From contig JAFGEL010000040.1 of the NCBI GenBank assembly GCA_016931615.1, forward strand, positions 1-64,000: a DNA stretch of 64,000 nucleotides. Direction: 5' to 3'. Source of the stretch: Desulfuromonadales bacterium (GTDB lineage: Bacteria; Desulfobacterota; Desulfuromonadia; Desulfuromonadales; Geopsychrobacteraceae). A model generated the notes under the pieces. That model saw nothing but the letters and a program-made list of their open reading frames with translations, was not told the DNA's origin and searched no databases. This document shows, piece after piece, positions 17,386 through 25,970 of the stretch. Both the position numbers and the translations under genes were made by a program. Within the stretch, counting starts at the first letter, position 1, and the number at the start of each line of letters is the position of its first letter.

Positions 17386-18579
17386 ATGCGACCGCTTGAA
17401 GATGCGATTGTCCGGCTGCTGAAACATCGCCCGTTTTACGGCCAGTTTCTTTTGCAGTTCCGGCGCCGTCAGCATACCGGCCCCAAGGCCGTCGGGGTGA
17501 CGATAACCGATGCCATTCCGACCCTGGTGATCGATCCTGATCATTTTGCTGTTTTCTCACCACCCGAACAGGAAGCTCTGCTCGAGCATCTGGTCAAACA
17601 CATTCTCCATCTTCATCCCAGTCGCCGCAAAGAGCGTCATCCGCGGCTCTGGGATCTGGCCTGCGACCTGGCGATTAATCCGGGGATCGAACATCTCCCT
17701 CCCGAGGCCACTCAGCCCCAGCGTTTTCGCCTGCCTGGCGGTCTGGCCGCCGAAGAGTATTACACCAGACTGCTGCTCATGCCGGAACTGGGAGACCACC
17801 GGGACGGCGGCAGCGGCGATCAGCTCAATGAACGGCCCAGCGACCTGGTTGCTGTCGGCAACTCGGATGAGCGGGTTCAACTTGACTCTGAAACGATCGA
17901 CAGTCACGAAGACTGGAAGGACGCCGACCGCACCCCTCAATCGCTGTCGGAACAGGTCGTTCGCCAGATGGTGCAAACCGCCTGGAAAAGAAGCCAGGGA
18001 GAGACGCCCCGGGAACTGCGCGAATTGATTGAGCAGTTTTTGCGACCCGAGGTTATCCCCTGGCAGCAGATTCTCAGACAGTTTATCGGCAGTGCCGGAC
18101 GGATCGGTAGAAAAGGTACCTGGAAACGCGCTCATCGCCGTTTCGGTCATGAGACCCCGGGAATCCGCAAGCAGCATTACCTCAATCTGGTGGTCGGAGT
18201 TGATGTCAGTGATTCCACAGACACCCAACCATTGCGGGAAGCCTTTGCCCGTGAACTGTTGAATATCGCCCGCGGACGCCGGTGTCGCTTTACGGTTCTC
18301 TATGCGGGAAGCAGAATTCAGAAAATCGTCCAGTTCAACGGTCAGCCCCAGGTAACCGAGGTCTTTCGTGGCGGTGGATTTACCGATTTAAGACCGGTCT
18401 TTGATTATGCGAAAATGCTCCAACCCCGTCCCGCAGCAATCATCTATCTGACCGATGGTTATGGCCCGGCCCCCGAACAATCCACTTTCCCCACCCTCTG
18501 GGTGCTGTCGCCGGACGGACGCAAACCTGTCGATTGGGGTCTGGAATTACGTCTGAAAACACACAAGGAGAAATCATGA
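17386..18579 (+). CDS. DUF2201 VWA-like protein with degenerate peptidase motif
   Basis: 397 residues. The N-terminal metallopeptidase-like domain (about 1-130) has HLVKH (68-72) where the family usually has HExxH, followed by WDLACDLAIN. The glutamate is replaced by leucine, so proteolysis is doubtful. The C-terminal VWA domain (about 265-395) keeps a metal site: DVSDS (Asp273, Ser275, Ser277), Thr333 and TDG (Asp357). It is the usual operon partner of MoxR-type ATPases. It overlaps the next gene by four bases (ATGA). Confidence 0.88.
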   Translation: MRPLEDAIVRLLKHRPFYGQFLLQFRRRQHTGPKAVGVTITDAIPTLVIDPDHFAVFSPPEQEALLEHLVKHILHLHPSRRKERHPRLWDLACDLAINPGIEHLPPEATQPQRFRLPGGLAAEEYYTRLLLMPELGDHRDGGSGDQLNERPSDLVAVGNSDERVQLDSETIDSHEDWKDADRTPQSLSEQVVRQMVQTAWKRSQGETPRELRELIEQFLRPEVIPWQQILRQFIGSAGRIGRKGTWKRAHRRFGHETPGIRKQHYLNLVVGVDVSDSTDTQPLREAFARELLNIARGRRCRFTVLYAGSRIQKIVQFNGQPQVTEVFRGGGFTDLRPVFDYAKMLQPRPAAIIYLTDGYGPAPEQSTFPTLWVLSPDGRKPVDWGLELRLKTHKEKS

Positions 18580-18983
18580 CACAACCACAGGCCATGTCAG
18601 AAGAGAGCGTCCGCACCCTGCTGGAACATCACGGCGCTCAAGTCAAAAGCCGCTCAGGGCGCAATGAGCATTACGGTTCACCACGGGATTTTTCTTTTGA
18701 AGTCAGGGCCATTTTCGCCAACAACCTCGCTCTGCAGATTGTGGCGAGGCAGTACAACTATCGCGATCCCTGGGAAGCCACAGGGCGGATTAATGACCTG
18801 ATTGACATCTCTTTACTCTATAAGGGGCAATTCAGTGAACTCCCCAAGGGTGCGGATTTTTTCCAGGGATGCGACACGGAAGCAGATGTCGACTATGAGA
18901 CCTTTCTGAAGATCATTGAAACGGTAAAAGCCATCAATCCTAAACTGTTTATTCTCCAGTCTCTGACCGGTGACCTGCGCTGA
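18576..18983 (+). CDS. Small conserved-looking protein of the MoxR-VWA operon
   Basis: 135 residues from the ATG at 18576, with AAGGAG five bases upstream and ATGA overlap with the VWA gene. Soluble, acidic, no signal peptide. Notable stretches are NEHYGSPRDFSFEV, ARQYNYRDPWEATGRI and FFQGCDTEADVDYETF. I do not recognise the family. Its place in the operon suggests an accessory or substrate-adaptor role with the MoxR and VWA proteins; this is inference. Confidence 0.75.
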   Translation: MTQPQAMSEESVRTLLEHHGAQVKSRSGRNEHYGSPRDFSFEVRAIFANNLALQIVARQYNYRDPWEATGRINDLIDISLLYKGQFSELPKGADFFQGCDTEADVDYETFLKIIETVKAINPKLFILQSLTGDLR

Positions 18984-19014
18984 AACAACGAGAAAATCAT
19001 CCAAAAAATTAGAT

Positions 19015-19043
19015 TTGACTAACCACATGTTTATCGGCATAAT
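19015..19043 (+). promoter_or_regulatory. Sigma-70 promoter for the GGDEF-EAL gene
   Basis: TTGACT (19015-19020) and CATAAT (19038-19043), spacer 17. A 6-3-6 inverted repeat (GAATTT-TAT-AAATTC, 19063-19077) lies in the predicted leader. I do not see a GEMM riboswitch core in the leader. Confidence 0.55.
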
Positions 19044-19145
19044 AGCAAGGCGGTACCCATGAGAATTTTATAAATTCCGCGTTGACGTCATCAGCTTTTC
19101 ATCGCCATCGAAATGGCCTCAACAGCTGGAGGAATATTTCAGACC

Positions 19146-21338
19146 ATGGATCAACGTAAGCACCCCGTTATCCTGACAATCGATGACGAAGAAAATATTC
19201 GAGAAAGCTTCCGGCTGTTTCTTGAAGACTATGATTATAACGTTCTGGAAGCCAGTAACGGGCAGGAAGGTCTCGAAATTTTTGCCAGAGAGCAGCCGGA
19301 TCTGGTCCTCTGTGATCTGCGCATGCCCGAGATGGACGGTCTAGAAGTTCTTGAAAAAATTAAACAGCAGGCCCCGGACACCCCGATCATCGTCATTTCC
19401 GGAACCGGCGTTATCGGCGATGCCGTAGAAGCCATCCATCAGGGGGCCTGGAATTATCTGCTCAAACCGATTCAGGACATGTCGGTCCTGATCCACGCCA
19501 TCAATCAGGCTCTTGAACGCTCCCGCCTGATTGTCGAAAACCGCGCTTACCAGGAACACCTTGAAGAGGAGGTCACCCGCAGGACCGAAGCCCTGCAGAA
19601 GGCGATCAAGGACTTGAACCGTTCGCACCTGAAACTCAAAGAGAGCGAGGAAAAATACCGTTCGATCTTTGAGAATCTTCAGGATGTTTATCTTGAAATG
19701 CGCCTTGATGGGGAAATCACCGAAATCAGTCCTTCCATCTCCAGCTTTACCCAGTACCGACGTGAGTCCCTTCTGCACACGAACGTCCAGAATCTGTTTC
19801 CCAGCCTTCAGGACCGCGAACATCTGTTTGCCCGGCTCAAAGCAGAAAACAAAATCAGTGATTACGAACTTTATCTGCTGGATCAGGACGAAACCCTGAT
19901 TCCCTGCTCCCTGAATGCCAGTTTTCAATCTGGAGAAACTTTTCAGGATGACAGAATTTGCGCGACATTGCGCAATATTACGGAGCGCAAACAGGCCGCA
20001 GCCAGGATCGAATACCTGGCCTACTACGATGCCCTGACGGAACTGCCGAACCGCAGGCTGCTGCTCGACCGGCTGGAGCAGAACATCTCGCGCGCGCGCC
20101 GTTACGGCCTCTACGGTGCCATGCTCTTTCTCGACCTCGATCGCTTCAAAAATATCAATGATTCCCTGGGGCATCCGGTCGGAGACGCGCTGCTGAAAGA
20201 GGTTGCACAGCGCCTTCTTCATGATCTGCGCGCCGAAGATACGGTTTCCCGGCTCGGAGGGGATGAATTTGTCATGCTGCTCTCCGACTTGGGCACCAAT
20301 GAGAACGAGGCGGCAGCCGCGGCACAGCTGAAGGCTGAGAAGATCAAAAACCACCTGGCAAAAGCATACGACATTGACGGCCATGAACTTCATGTCACCC
20401 CGAGCATCGGGGTTGCCATGTTCCCGTCGAGTCAGGGAGAGCAGGAATCGGGTAACGACATTCTGCGTTATGCCGACACAGCCATGTATCGCGCCAAGGA
20501 TGACGGCCGTGACACCATCAGGTTTTTCCTGCCGAGCATGCAGGCCGCGGCGGATACGCGCCTGGCCATTGAAAAAGAGCTCCGTTATGCCCTGGAACGC
20601 CGGCAGATCAACCTGTTTTTTCAGCCGCAGGTCAACAGCAGAGGTGACATCATCGGCGCGGAAACCCTGGCGCGCTGGGAGCACCCAGATAAAGGTTTTA
20701 TTTCGCCAGCAACGTTCATTCCCATAGCCGAAGCCACCGGCCTGATCCTGCCGATCGGCGAATGGATTCTGCGTACCGCTTGTGAGCAGCTGAAAAACTG
20801 GAACGACCAGGGCCTCGACATCACCCACCTGGCGGTCAACGTCAGTCCGCGGCAGTTCCGGCAACCCAATTTCATCGCCCAGGTCCAGGGGATTCTGGAT
20901 GAAACCGGTGCCGACCCGACCAGGCTCGGACTGGAATTGACAGAAGGCATGGTGATTGACAATATCGTCGACACCATCGAAAAAATGCAAGCTCTGAAAA
21001 AGCTCGGCCTGGAACTGTCGATTGACGATTTCGGGACAGGTTATTCCTCCCTCGCCTACCTGAAAAAAATGCCTTTGGATATTCTCAAAATTGATCAGTC
21101 CTTCGTCCGCGATATTGAAACGGACGTCAACGATGCGGCGATCGTTGATACCATTATTTCCATGGCCAAACACCTTGATCTGAAAGTCATCGCTGAAGGG
21201 GTGGAAACCCGGTTCGAGCTTGATTTTCTCGAAAACAAGGGGTGCCGTCTTTATCAGGGCTATTTGTTCAGCAGGCCGATCCCCAAGGATCAATTTACGG
21301 AACTGCTGCGCAGAGGAACAACGCTCAGCCAGGATTGA
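19146..21338 (+). CDS. REC-PAS-GGDEF-EAL c-di-GMP signalling protein
   Basis: About 730 residues. Receiver domain (1-120) with Asp57 in LCDLRMPE; coiled coil; PAS domain (about 165-285, SEEKYRSIFENLQDVYLEM); GGDEF domain with intact RLGGDEF and an I-site RAED five residues before it; EAL domain with ETLARW, NVSPRQF, DDFGTGYSSL, KIDQSFVRD and AEGVET. Both catalytic domains keep key residues, so it may make or degrade c-di-GMP. The ATG at 19146 is chosen because it starts the receiver fold; GGAGG lies 13 bases upstream, rather far, and an in-frame ATG at 19113 is possible. No kinase is adjacent. Confidence 0.92.
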   Translation: MDQRKHPVILTIDDEENIRESFRLFLEDYDYNVLEASNGQEGLEIFAREQPDLVLCDLRMPEMDGLEVLEKIKQQAPDTPIIVISGTGVIGDAVEAIHQGAWNYLLKPIQDMSVLIHAINQALERSRLIVENRAYQEHLEEEVTRRTEALQKAIKDLNRSHLKLKESEEKYRSIFENLQDVYLEMRLDGEITEISPSISSFTQYRRESLLHTNVQNLFPSLQDREHLFARLKAENKISDYELYLLDQDETLIPCSLNASFQSGETFQDDRICATLRNITERKQAAARIEYLAYYDALTELPNRRLLLDRLEQNISRARRYGLYGAMLFLDLDRFKNINDSLGHPVGDALLKEVAQRLLHDLRAEDTVSRLGGDEFVMLLSDLGTNENEAAAAAQLKAEKIKNHLAKAYDIDGHELHVTPSIGVAMFPSSQGEQESGNDILRYADTAMYRAKDDGRDTIRFFLPSMQAAADTRLAIEKELRYALERRQINLFFQPQVNSRGDIIGAETLARWEHPDKGFISPATFIPIAEATGLILPIGEWILRTACEQLKNWNDQGLDITHLAVNVSPRQFRQPNFIAQVQGILDETGADPTRLGLELTEGMVIDNIVDTIEKMQALKKLGLELSIDDFGTGYSSLAYLKKMPLDILKIDQSFVRDIETDVNDAAIVDTIISMAKHLDLKVIAEGVETRFELDFLENKGCRLYQGYLFSRPIPKDQFTELLRRGTTLSQD

Positions 21339-21458
21339 TCCGGCCCGCTCATTCAAAACCGAAAATCCCCTTGAAATTTAGCGTTCATGGCGACATTATA
21401 CCCCGTGCCGTGAAAACATCTTTTTCCAGCTGTCAGTCCAATCCACAAGGAGCGAACC

Positions 21459-21968
21459 ATGAGTGTCCAGCCGATCGTCAAAATGCAGACCAGTAAAGGG
21501 GAAATTGTCATTGAGCTCAATGCCGAAGAAGCCCCGGTCAGCGTTGAAAATTTCCTCAATTATGTCCGTCAAGGCTTTTATCAGCAGACGATTTTTCATC
21601 GTGTGATTCCCAACTTCATGATTCAGGGCGGTGGGTTCACCCCGGACATGGCACAGAAGAAAACCGGGGCGGAAATCAAGAACGAAGCGGACAATGGGCT
21701 TAAAAATCTGCGTGGAACCCTGGCCATGGCCCGGACCCAGGTTGTCGACAGTGCAACCAGCCAGTTCTTCATCAACCTGGTTGACAATGCCTTTCTCAAT
21801 CATCAGGGAAAAACCCCCAACGCTTACGGGTATGCCGTTTTCGGTCGCGTCACTGAGGGGATGGAGATTGTTGACGAGATTGCCGGAGTAAAAACCGCAA
21901 ATCACGGGCACCATCAGGATGTTCCGGTAGAGCCCGTTGTGATTGAAAGTGTGGCGATCGCTGAATAG
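21459..21968 (+). CDS. ppiB: Cyclophilin-type peptidyl-prolyl isomerase
   Basis: 169 residues, the normal length for a single-domain cyclophilin. Core motifs are [30 protein letters not shown] and [19 protein letters not shown]. No signal peptide, so it is cytoplasmic, like PpiB. It accelerates proline isomerisation in folding proteins. AAGGAG lies seven bases upstream of the ATG. A possible promoter (TTGAAA at 21371, TTATAC at 21396) has a long spacer. Confidence 0.95.
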   Translation: MSVQPIVKMQTSKGEIVIELNAEEAPVSVENFLNYVRQGFYQQTIFHRVIPNFMIQGGGFTPDMAQKKTGAEIKNEADNGLKNLRGTLAMARTQVVDSATSQFFINLVDNAFLNHQGKTPNAYGYAVFGRVTEGMEIVDEIAGVKTANHGHHQDVPVEPVVIESVAIAE

Positions 21969-22140
21969 ATTCGGAAAATATACTTTTCGAAAAGGTTGTT
22001 TTTTCCAATCCGGATGTCTTGGCTGAACACACTCTTCAAGACTTGATCTTCTCTCAGCACAGCCTTTATTGTCGCCGGTGTTGATGGCAAAACAGAGATC
22101 CCTGCCTTGCTGTCAGGCCGCGCTGACCCCACTGCTGCCC

Positions 22141-22707
22141 ATGGATGGAATCACCCTCACCGCGATTGCCGTTGCCCTGGCGATGGATGCATTTGCCGTC
22201 GCCCTGGCAACCGGGCTGACACTTCCCGAGTTGACGGGGCGCCACCTGTTCCGCTTCGGTTTTCATTTCGGCTTATTTCAAGCATTGATGCCGATCTGCG
22301 GCTGGCTGGCGGGGATCAGCCTGCGGGCCCAGATTGAAGCGGTCGATCACTGGGTGGCTTTTACCCTGCTGGTTTCCGTCGGCGGCAAAATGCTCTGGGA
22401 CGCCTGTCACAATGACGATGACAATCCGCGCAGCGGGGATCCAACCCGGGGGATATCCCTGGTGATGCTGTCCATCGCGACCAGTATTGACGCCCTGGCT
22501 ATCGGTCTCAGTCTGGCGGTTCTGGGTATCAGGATCTGGACCCCCGCTCTGGTAATCGGGCTGACCGCCGGGGCGTTGACCGTTGTCGGCATGTTGCTGG
22601 GTCGACGTCTCGGATCCATCTGGGGATTCCGGGTCGAAATAGCCGGTGGTGCCTTGTTGATTCTCATCGGCTGCAAGATTCTTATTGAACAGACGCTGTT
22701 CGCGTAG
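22141..22707 (+). CDS. mntP: Manganese efflux pump MntP
   Basis: 188 residues from the ATG at 22141, six predicted helices. The two repeats contain LAMDAFAVALATG and SIATSIDALAIGLSL, the MntP/YebN signature with conserved aspartates that handle Mn2+. The start is uncertain: 22141 gives the family N-terminus but has no clear ribosome site; an in-frame ATG at 22084 would add 19 residues. I looked for a yybP-ykoY manganese riboswitch in the 170 bases upstream and saw no GGGGAGTA-type core. The next gene begins 15 bases later. Confidence 0.9.
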   Translation: MDGITLTAIAVALAMDAFAVALATGLTLPELTGRHLFRFGFHFGLFQALMPICGWLAGISLRAQIEAVDHWVAFTLLVSVGGKMLWDACHNDDDNPRSGDPTRGISLVMLSIATSIDALAIGLSLAVLGIRIWTPALVIGLTAGALTVVGMLLGRRLGSIWGFRVEIAGGALLILIGCKILIEQTLFA

Positions 22708-22722
22708 ACAGGTTGCGACCCG

Positions 22723-23760
22723 ATGACAGAACAAACACATCAGAACAGACTTCCGGCCGAGTGGGAGCCCCAGGATGCCGTGCTGATCGCCTGGCCTCAT
22801 CAGCACACCGACTGGGCTCCACTGCTTGCCGAGGTAGAGGACGTTTATCTTGCCCTGACCCGGGAGATTTCGCGATTTGAAACGGTCATTATCGTCACTC
22901 CACAGGCCGCGGCGCTGAAAAACCGGTTACTGAACGAAAACCTCAACCTCAGCCGGGTCAGAATTATTGAGATCGCAACCAACGACACCTGGGCGCGGGA
23001 CTTCGGGCCCCTGACGGTTTACCGGGGAACACACACCCGGCTGCTCAATTTCGTTTTCAACGGGTGGGGAGGCAAATTTTCGGCGGAACTGGATAATCTG
23101 GTGACCACAAAGCTGCACGCTTCAGGGATTTTCAAAAAAACCTCCCGGCAGGATATCGATCTGGTTCTTGAAGGAGGCAGTATCGAAGTTGACGGTTGCG
23201 GCAGTCTGCTGACGACATCGCAGTGCCTGCTCAATCCCAACCGCAATCCCCATTTGAGCCGCCAACAGCTGGAAGAGCTTTTATCCGAGCATTTCGGAGT
23301 TGATCATTTTCTCTGGCTCGATCATGGCGATCTGGTCGGCGATGACACCGATGCGCATATCGATACCCTGGCCCGCCTCTGTCCCCAGGATACGATCCTG
23401 TATGTCTCCTGCCCCGACCGGAGTGACGAACATTTTCATCCCCTGCAACAGATGGAAGAGCAGCTCAGAAGCTTTGTCAGCAGAGCGGGGCAACCCTTTC
23501 GCCTGCTGCCCCTGCCCTGGCCCCGGGCGTGTTTTGAAGAGGGTCGGCGCCTGCCGGCCACGTATGCCAATTTTCTGGTTATCAATCAGGCGGTTCTGGT
23601 CCCGACCTATTCTGACCCAGCGGACGCCATCGCCTTGCAGACTATCGCTCAGGCCTTTCCGCAGCGGGAAATAATCGCTATTGACTGTCGCCCCCTGATC
23701 AGACAGCATGGCTCATTACACTGCGTCACCATGCAGTTGCCGCAAGGAGTCCTCACATGA
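22723..23760 (+). CDS. aguA: Agmatine deiminase
   Basis: 345 residues, normal family length. It has RLPAEWEPQDAVLIAWP at the start, NDTWARDFGP, LEGGSIEVDG, DDTDAHIDTLAR, and the catalytic cysteine Cys334 in GSLHCVTMQLP. It converts agmatine to N-carbamoylputrescine and ammonia, the first step of the agmatine route to putrescine. It overlaps aguB by four bases (ATGA), so the two steps are coupled. Confidence 0.96.
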   Translation: MTEQTHQNRLPAEWEPQDAVLIAWPHQHTDWAPLLAEVEDVYLALTREISRFETVIIVTPQAAALKNRLLNENLNLSRVRIIEIATNDTWARDFGPLTVYRGTHTRLLNFVFNGWGGKFSAELDNLVTTKLHASGIFKKTSRQDIDLVLEGGSIEVDGCGSLLTTSQCLLNPNRNPHLSRQQLEELLSEHFGVDHFLWLDHGDLVGDDTDAHIDTLARLCPQDTILYVSCPDRSDEHFHPLQQMEEQLRSFVSRAGQPFRLLPLPWPRACFEEGRRLPATYANFLVINQAVLVPTYSDPADAIALQTIAQAFPQREIIAIDCRPLIRQHGSLHCVTMQLPQGVLT

Positions 23761-24638
23761 ACAACCTGGCCATAGGCCTTGTCCAGCACAGTTGCACAGC
23801 GGATATCGACGCCAACATACAGAAAAGTATTGACGGCATTAAACGGGCTGCGGATCTAGGTGCGGAGCTCGTCGTCTTACAGGAACTGCACCGCACCCCC
23901 TACTTCTGCCAGAGTGAAGAGGTCACCAATTTTGACCTGGCCGAAGAAATCCCCGGTCCAACCACTGAAATCTTTGCGGCGCTGGCGCAGGAATGCCGGG
24001 TGGTGGTTGTATTGTCACTGTTTGAACGCCGGGCCGCGGGTCTCTACCATAATACCGCAGTGGTTCTGGAAAAAGACGGGAGTATCGCCGGAACCTACCG
24101 GAAAATGCACATTCCCGATGATCCCGGATATTACGAAAAATTTTATTTCACCCCAGGAGATCTGGGCTTCCAGCCGATCGATACGTCGCTGGGAAAACTC
24201 GGGGTGCTGATCTGCTGGGACCAGTGGTTTCCGGAAGCGGCGCGGTTGATGACTCTGGCCGGAGCCGAGATCCTGATCTATCCGACCGCCATCGGCTTTG
24301 ACCCGAACGATTCCCGGGAAGAGCAACAGCGTCAGATGGAAGCCTGGATCACGGTCCAGCGGGGACACGCGGTCGCCAACGGAATTCCTCTGGTGGCCGT
24401 CAACCGGGTCGGTTTTGAAGCCGACCCCAGCGGCCGGGGTCAAGGAGCCCGCTTCTGGGGTAACAGCTTCGTCGCCGGACCCCAGGGAGAAATGATTTTC
24501 CACAGCGGTGAGGACGAGGGGGTGTTCTGCGTTGAAGTGAAACGGGATCAGAGCGAGGCAGTACGACGCATCTGGCCCTTTTTACGTGATCGTCGAATCG
24601 ACGCTTACCAGGATTTGATCAAACGCTTCCGCGACTGA
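23757..24638 (+). CDS. aguB: N-carbamoylputrescine amidase
   Basis: 293 residues of the nitrilase superfamily with the triad Glu43 (LQELHRTPYF), Lys116 (YRKMHIPDDPGYYEKFYF) and Cys153 (LICWDQWFPE). The P-D-D-P-G-Y-Y-E block is characteristic of AguB. It hydrolyses N-carbamoylputrescine to putrescine, CO2 and ammonia. Its start lies inside the end of aguA. A strong stem-loop separates it from the convergent metK. Confidence 0.96.
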   Translation: MNNLAIGLVQHSCTADIDANIQKSIDGIKRAADLGAELVVLQELHRTPYFCQSEEVTNFDLAEEIPGPTTEIFAALAQECRVVVVLSLFERRAAGLYHNTAVVLEKDGSIAGTYRKMHIPDDPGYYEKFYFTPGDLGFQPIDTSLGKLGVLICWDQWFPEAARLMTLAGAEILIYPTAIGFDPNDSREEQQRQMEAWITVQRGHAVANGIPLVAVNRVGFEADPSGRGQGARFWGNSFVAGPQGEMIFHSGEDEGVFCVEVKRDQSEAVRRIWPFLRDRRIDAYQDLIKRFRD

Positions 24639-24657
24639 ATTTCAGCCGGCTCAAACC

Positions 24658-24689
24658 ACGACAGGCAAGCCGTTCGGCTTGCCTGTCGT
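24658..24689. terminator. Long perfect stem-loop between convergent aguB and metK
   Basis: Two 14-base arms (24658-24671 and 24676-24689) pair perfectly around a GTTC loop. Placed between converging genes it probably ends transcription from both sides, although neither side has a strong T-run. Confidence 0.6.
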
Positions 24690-24712
24690 AGAAAAGTACC
24701 CAACACTGAGAG

Positions 24713-25882
24713 TTATAGTCCCGCCCGCGCCCGGATCGATTCGGCGCGATCTGTCACCTCCCAGGTGAATCCCGGCAGTTCACGACCGAAATGCCCGTAA
24801 GCCGCAGTCTGACGGTAAATAGGCCGCAGCAGGTCAAGCTGCTCGATAATCGCGGCAGGACGCATGTCGAATTCCTCGCGAACAATCTCTGCAATCTTGT
24901 TGGAAGGGATTTTCCCGGTCCCGAATGCATTGATCATCACCGAGACAGGTTCAGCAACCCCGATGGCATAAGCCAGCTGGACTTCACATTTGCGCGCCAC
25001 TCCGGCAGCGACGATATTTTTAGCGATATAGCGTGCCATGTAGGACGCACTGCGGTCCACCTTGGAGGGGTCCTTACCACTGAAAGCGCCACCGCCGTGT
25101 GAGCCCTGGCCACCGTAGGTATCAACGATAATCTTACGTCCCGTCAGACCACAGTCGCCCATCGGGCCGCCGACAACGAAACGCCCCGTCGGATTGATCA
25201 GGTAACGGGTTTCCTTATCAATCAAAGCGGCAGGAAGAACCGGCATAATCACTTCCGCAATGATGGCCTCTTTGAGGTCAGCGTAACTGACGTCCGGGTT
25301 GTGCTGCGATGAGACAACCACGGTATCAATGCGTGTCGGTTTATCATCAATGTACTGAATAGACACCTGCGATTTGCTGTCAGGGCGCAGAAAACCGAGC
25401 TGACCACTTTTTCTCACATCGGCCATCTTTTTCGTCAGCTTATGAGCCAGAGTGATCGGCATCGGCATCAACTCCGGAGTTTCATCACAGGCGAAACCGA
25501 ACATCAGGCCCTGGTCACCAGCACCCTGTTCTTTGTACAAACCTTCACCGGCGGTGACCCCCTGAGAAATATCGGGGGACTGCTGATCAATGCTCGTCAG
25601 AACCGCGCAGGTTTCATAATCGAAACCCATGGCGGAATCGTTATAGCCGATTTCCTTGATTGTCTGGCGGACAATGGCAGGGAAATCGGCGTAGGCCGTT
25701 GTAGTGATCTCCCCGGCAATCATCGCCATCCCCGTGGTGACCAGCGTTTCACAGGCGACCCGGGCATTCGCATCCTGACTCAGAATTGCATCGAGAATTG
25801 CATCGGAAATCTGGTCGGCGACCTTGTCGGGATGGCCCTCGCCAACGGACTCGGATGTAAATAAGAAATCTGTCATTGCCAT
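24713..25882 (-). CDS. metK: S-adenosylmethionine synthase
   Basis: 389 residues. Family motifs: [31 protein letters not shown], and [23 protein letters not shown]. It makes S-adenosylmethionine from methionine and ATP. GGAGG lies nine bases upstream of the ATG. It follows ptsI on the same strand by 88 bases, but that gap contains its own promoter. The gap is too short for a typical SAM-I riboswitch and I see none. Confidence 0.98.
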   Translation of the reverse strand: MAMTDFLFTSESVGEGHPDKVADQISDAILDAILSQDANARVACETLVTTGMAMIAGEITTTAYADFPAIVRQTIKEIGYNDSAMGFDYETCAVLTSIDQQSPDISQGVTAGEGLYKEQGAGDQGLMFGFACDETPELMPMPITLAHKLTKKMADVRKSGQLGFLRPDSKSQVSIQYIDDKPTRIDTVVVSSQHNPDVSYADLKEAIIAEVIMPVLPAALIDKETRYLINPTGRFVVGGPMGDCGLTGRKIIVDTYGGQGSHGGGAFSGKDPSKVDRSASYMARYIAKNIVAAGVARKCEVQLAYAIGVAEPVSVMINAFGTGKIPSNKIAEIVREEFDMRPAAIIEQLDLLRPIYRQTAAYGHFGRELPGFTWEVTDRAESIRARAGL

Positions 25883-25931
25883 ATCAAAATATCCTCCAGT
25901 TTTATAGCGTCACTTATTCTGACCGGCTGGC

Positions 25932-25960
25932 ATCCTATGAAGAACGCTACTTTCGGTCAA
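25932..25960 (-). promoter_or_regulatory. Sigma-70 promoter of metK
   Basis: On the minus strand TTGACC (25955-25960) and TAGGAT (25932-25937) are 17 bases apart, about 50 bases before the metK start. A good match, suggesting metK can be expressed apart from the pts genes. Confidence 0.6.
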
Positions 25961-25970
25961 CTGTTTTCTG

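Noticed and set aside
19044-19145. c-di-GMP (GEMM) riboswitch in the leader of the GGDEF-EAL gene
   Set aside because: No GEMM core sequence is present; only a short inverted repeat.
19341-21356. Minus-strand open frame of 671 codons
   Set aside because: It is antisense to the REC-PAS-GGDEF-EAL gene, which is unmistakable. The minus product shows no domain.
21969-22140. yybP-ykoY manganese riboswitch before mntP
   Set aside because: The conserved core was not found on reading; only irregular A/T-rich repeats near 21972-22015 are visible.
25883-25970. SAM riboswitch before metK
   Set aside because: The gap is only 88 bases, holds a good promoter, and leaves about 50 bases of leader, too little for a SAM-I aptamer; no core motif seen.
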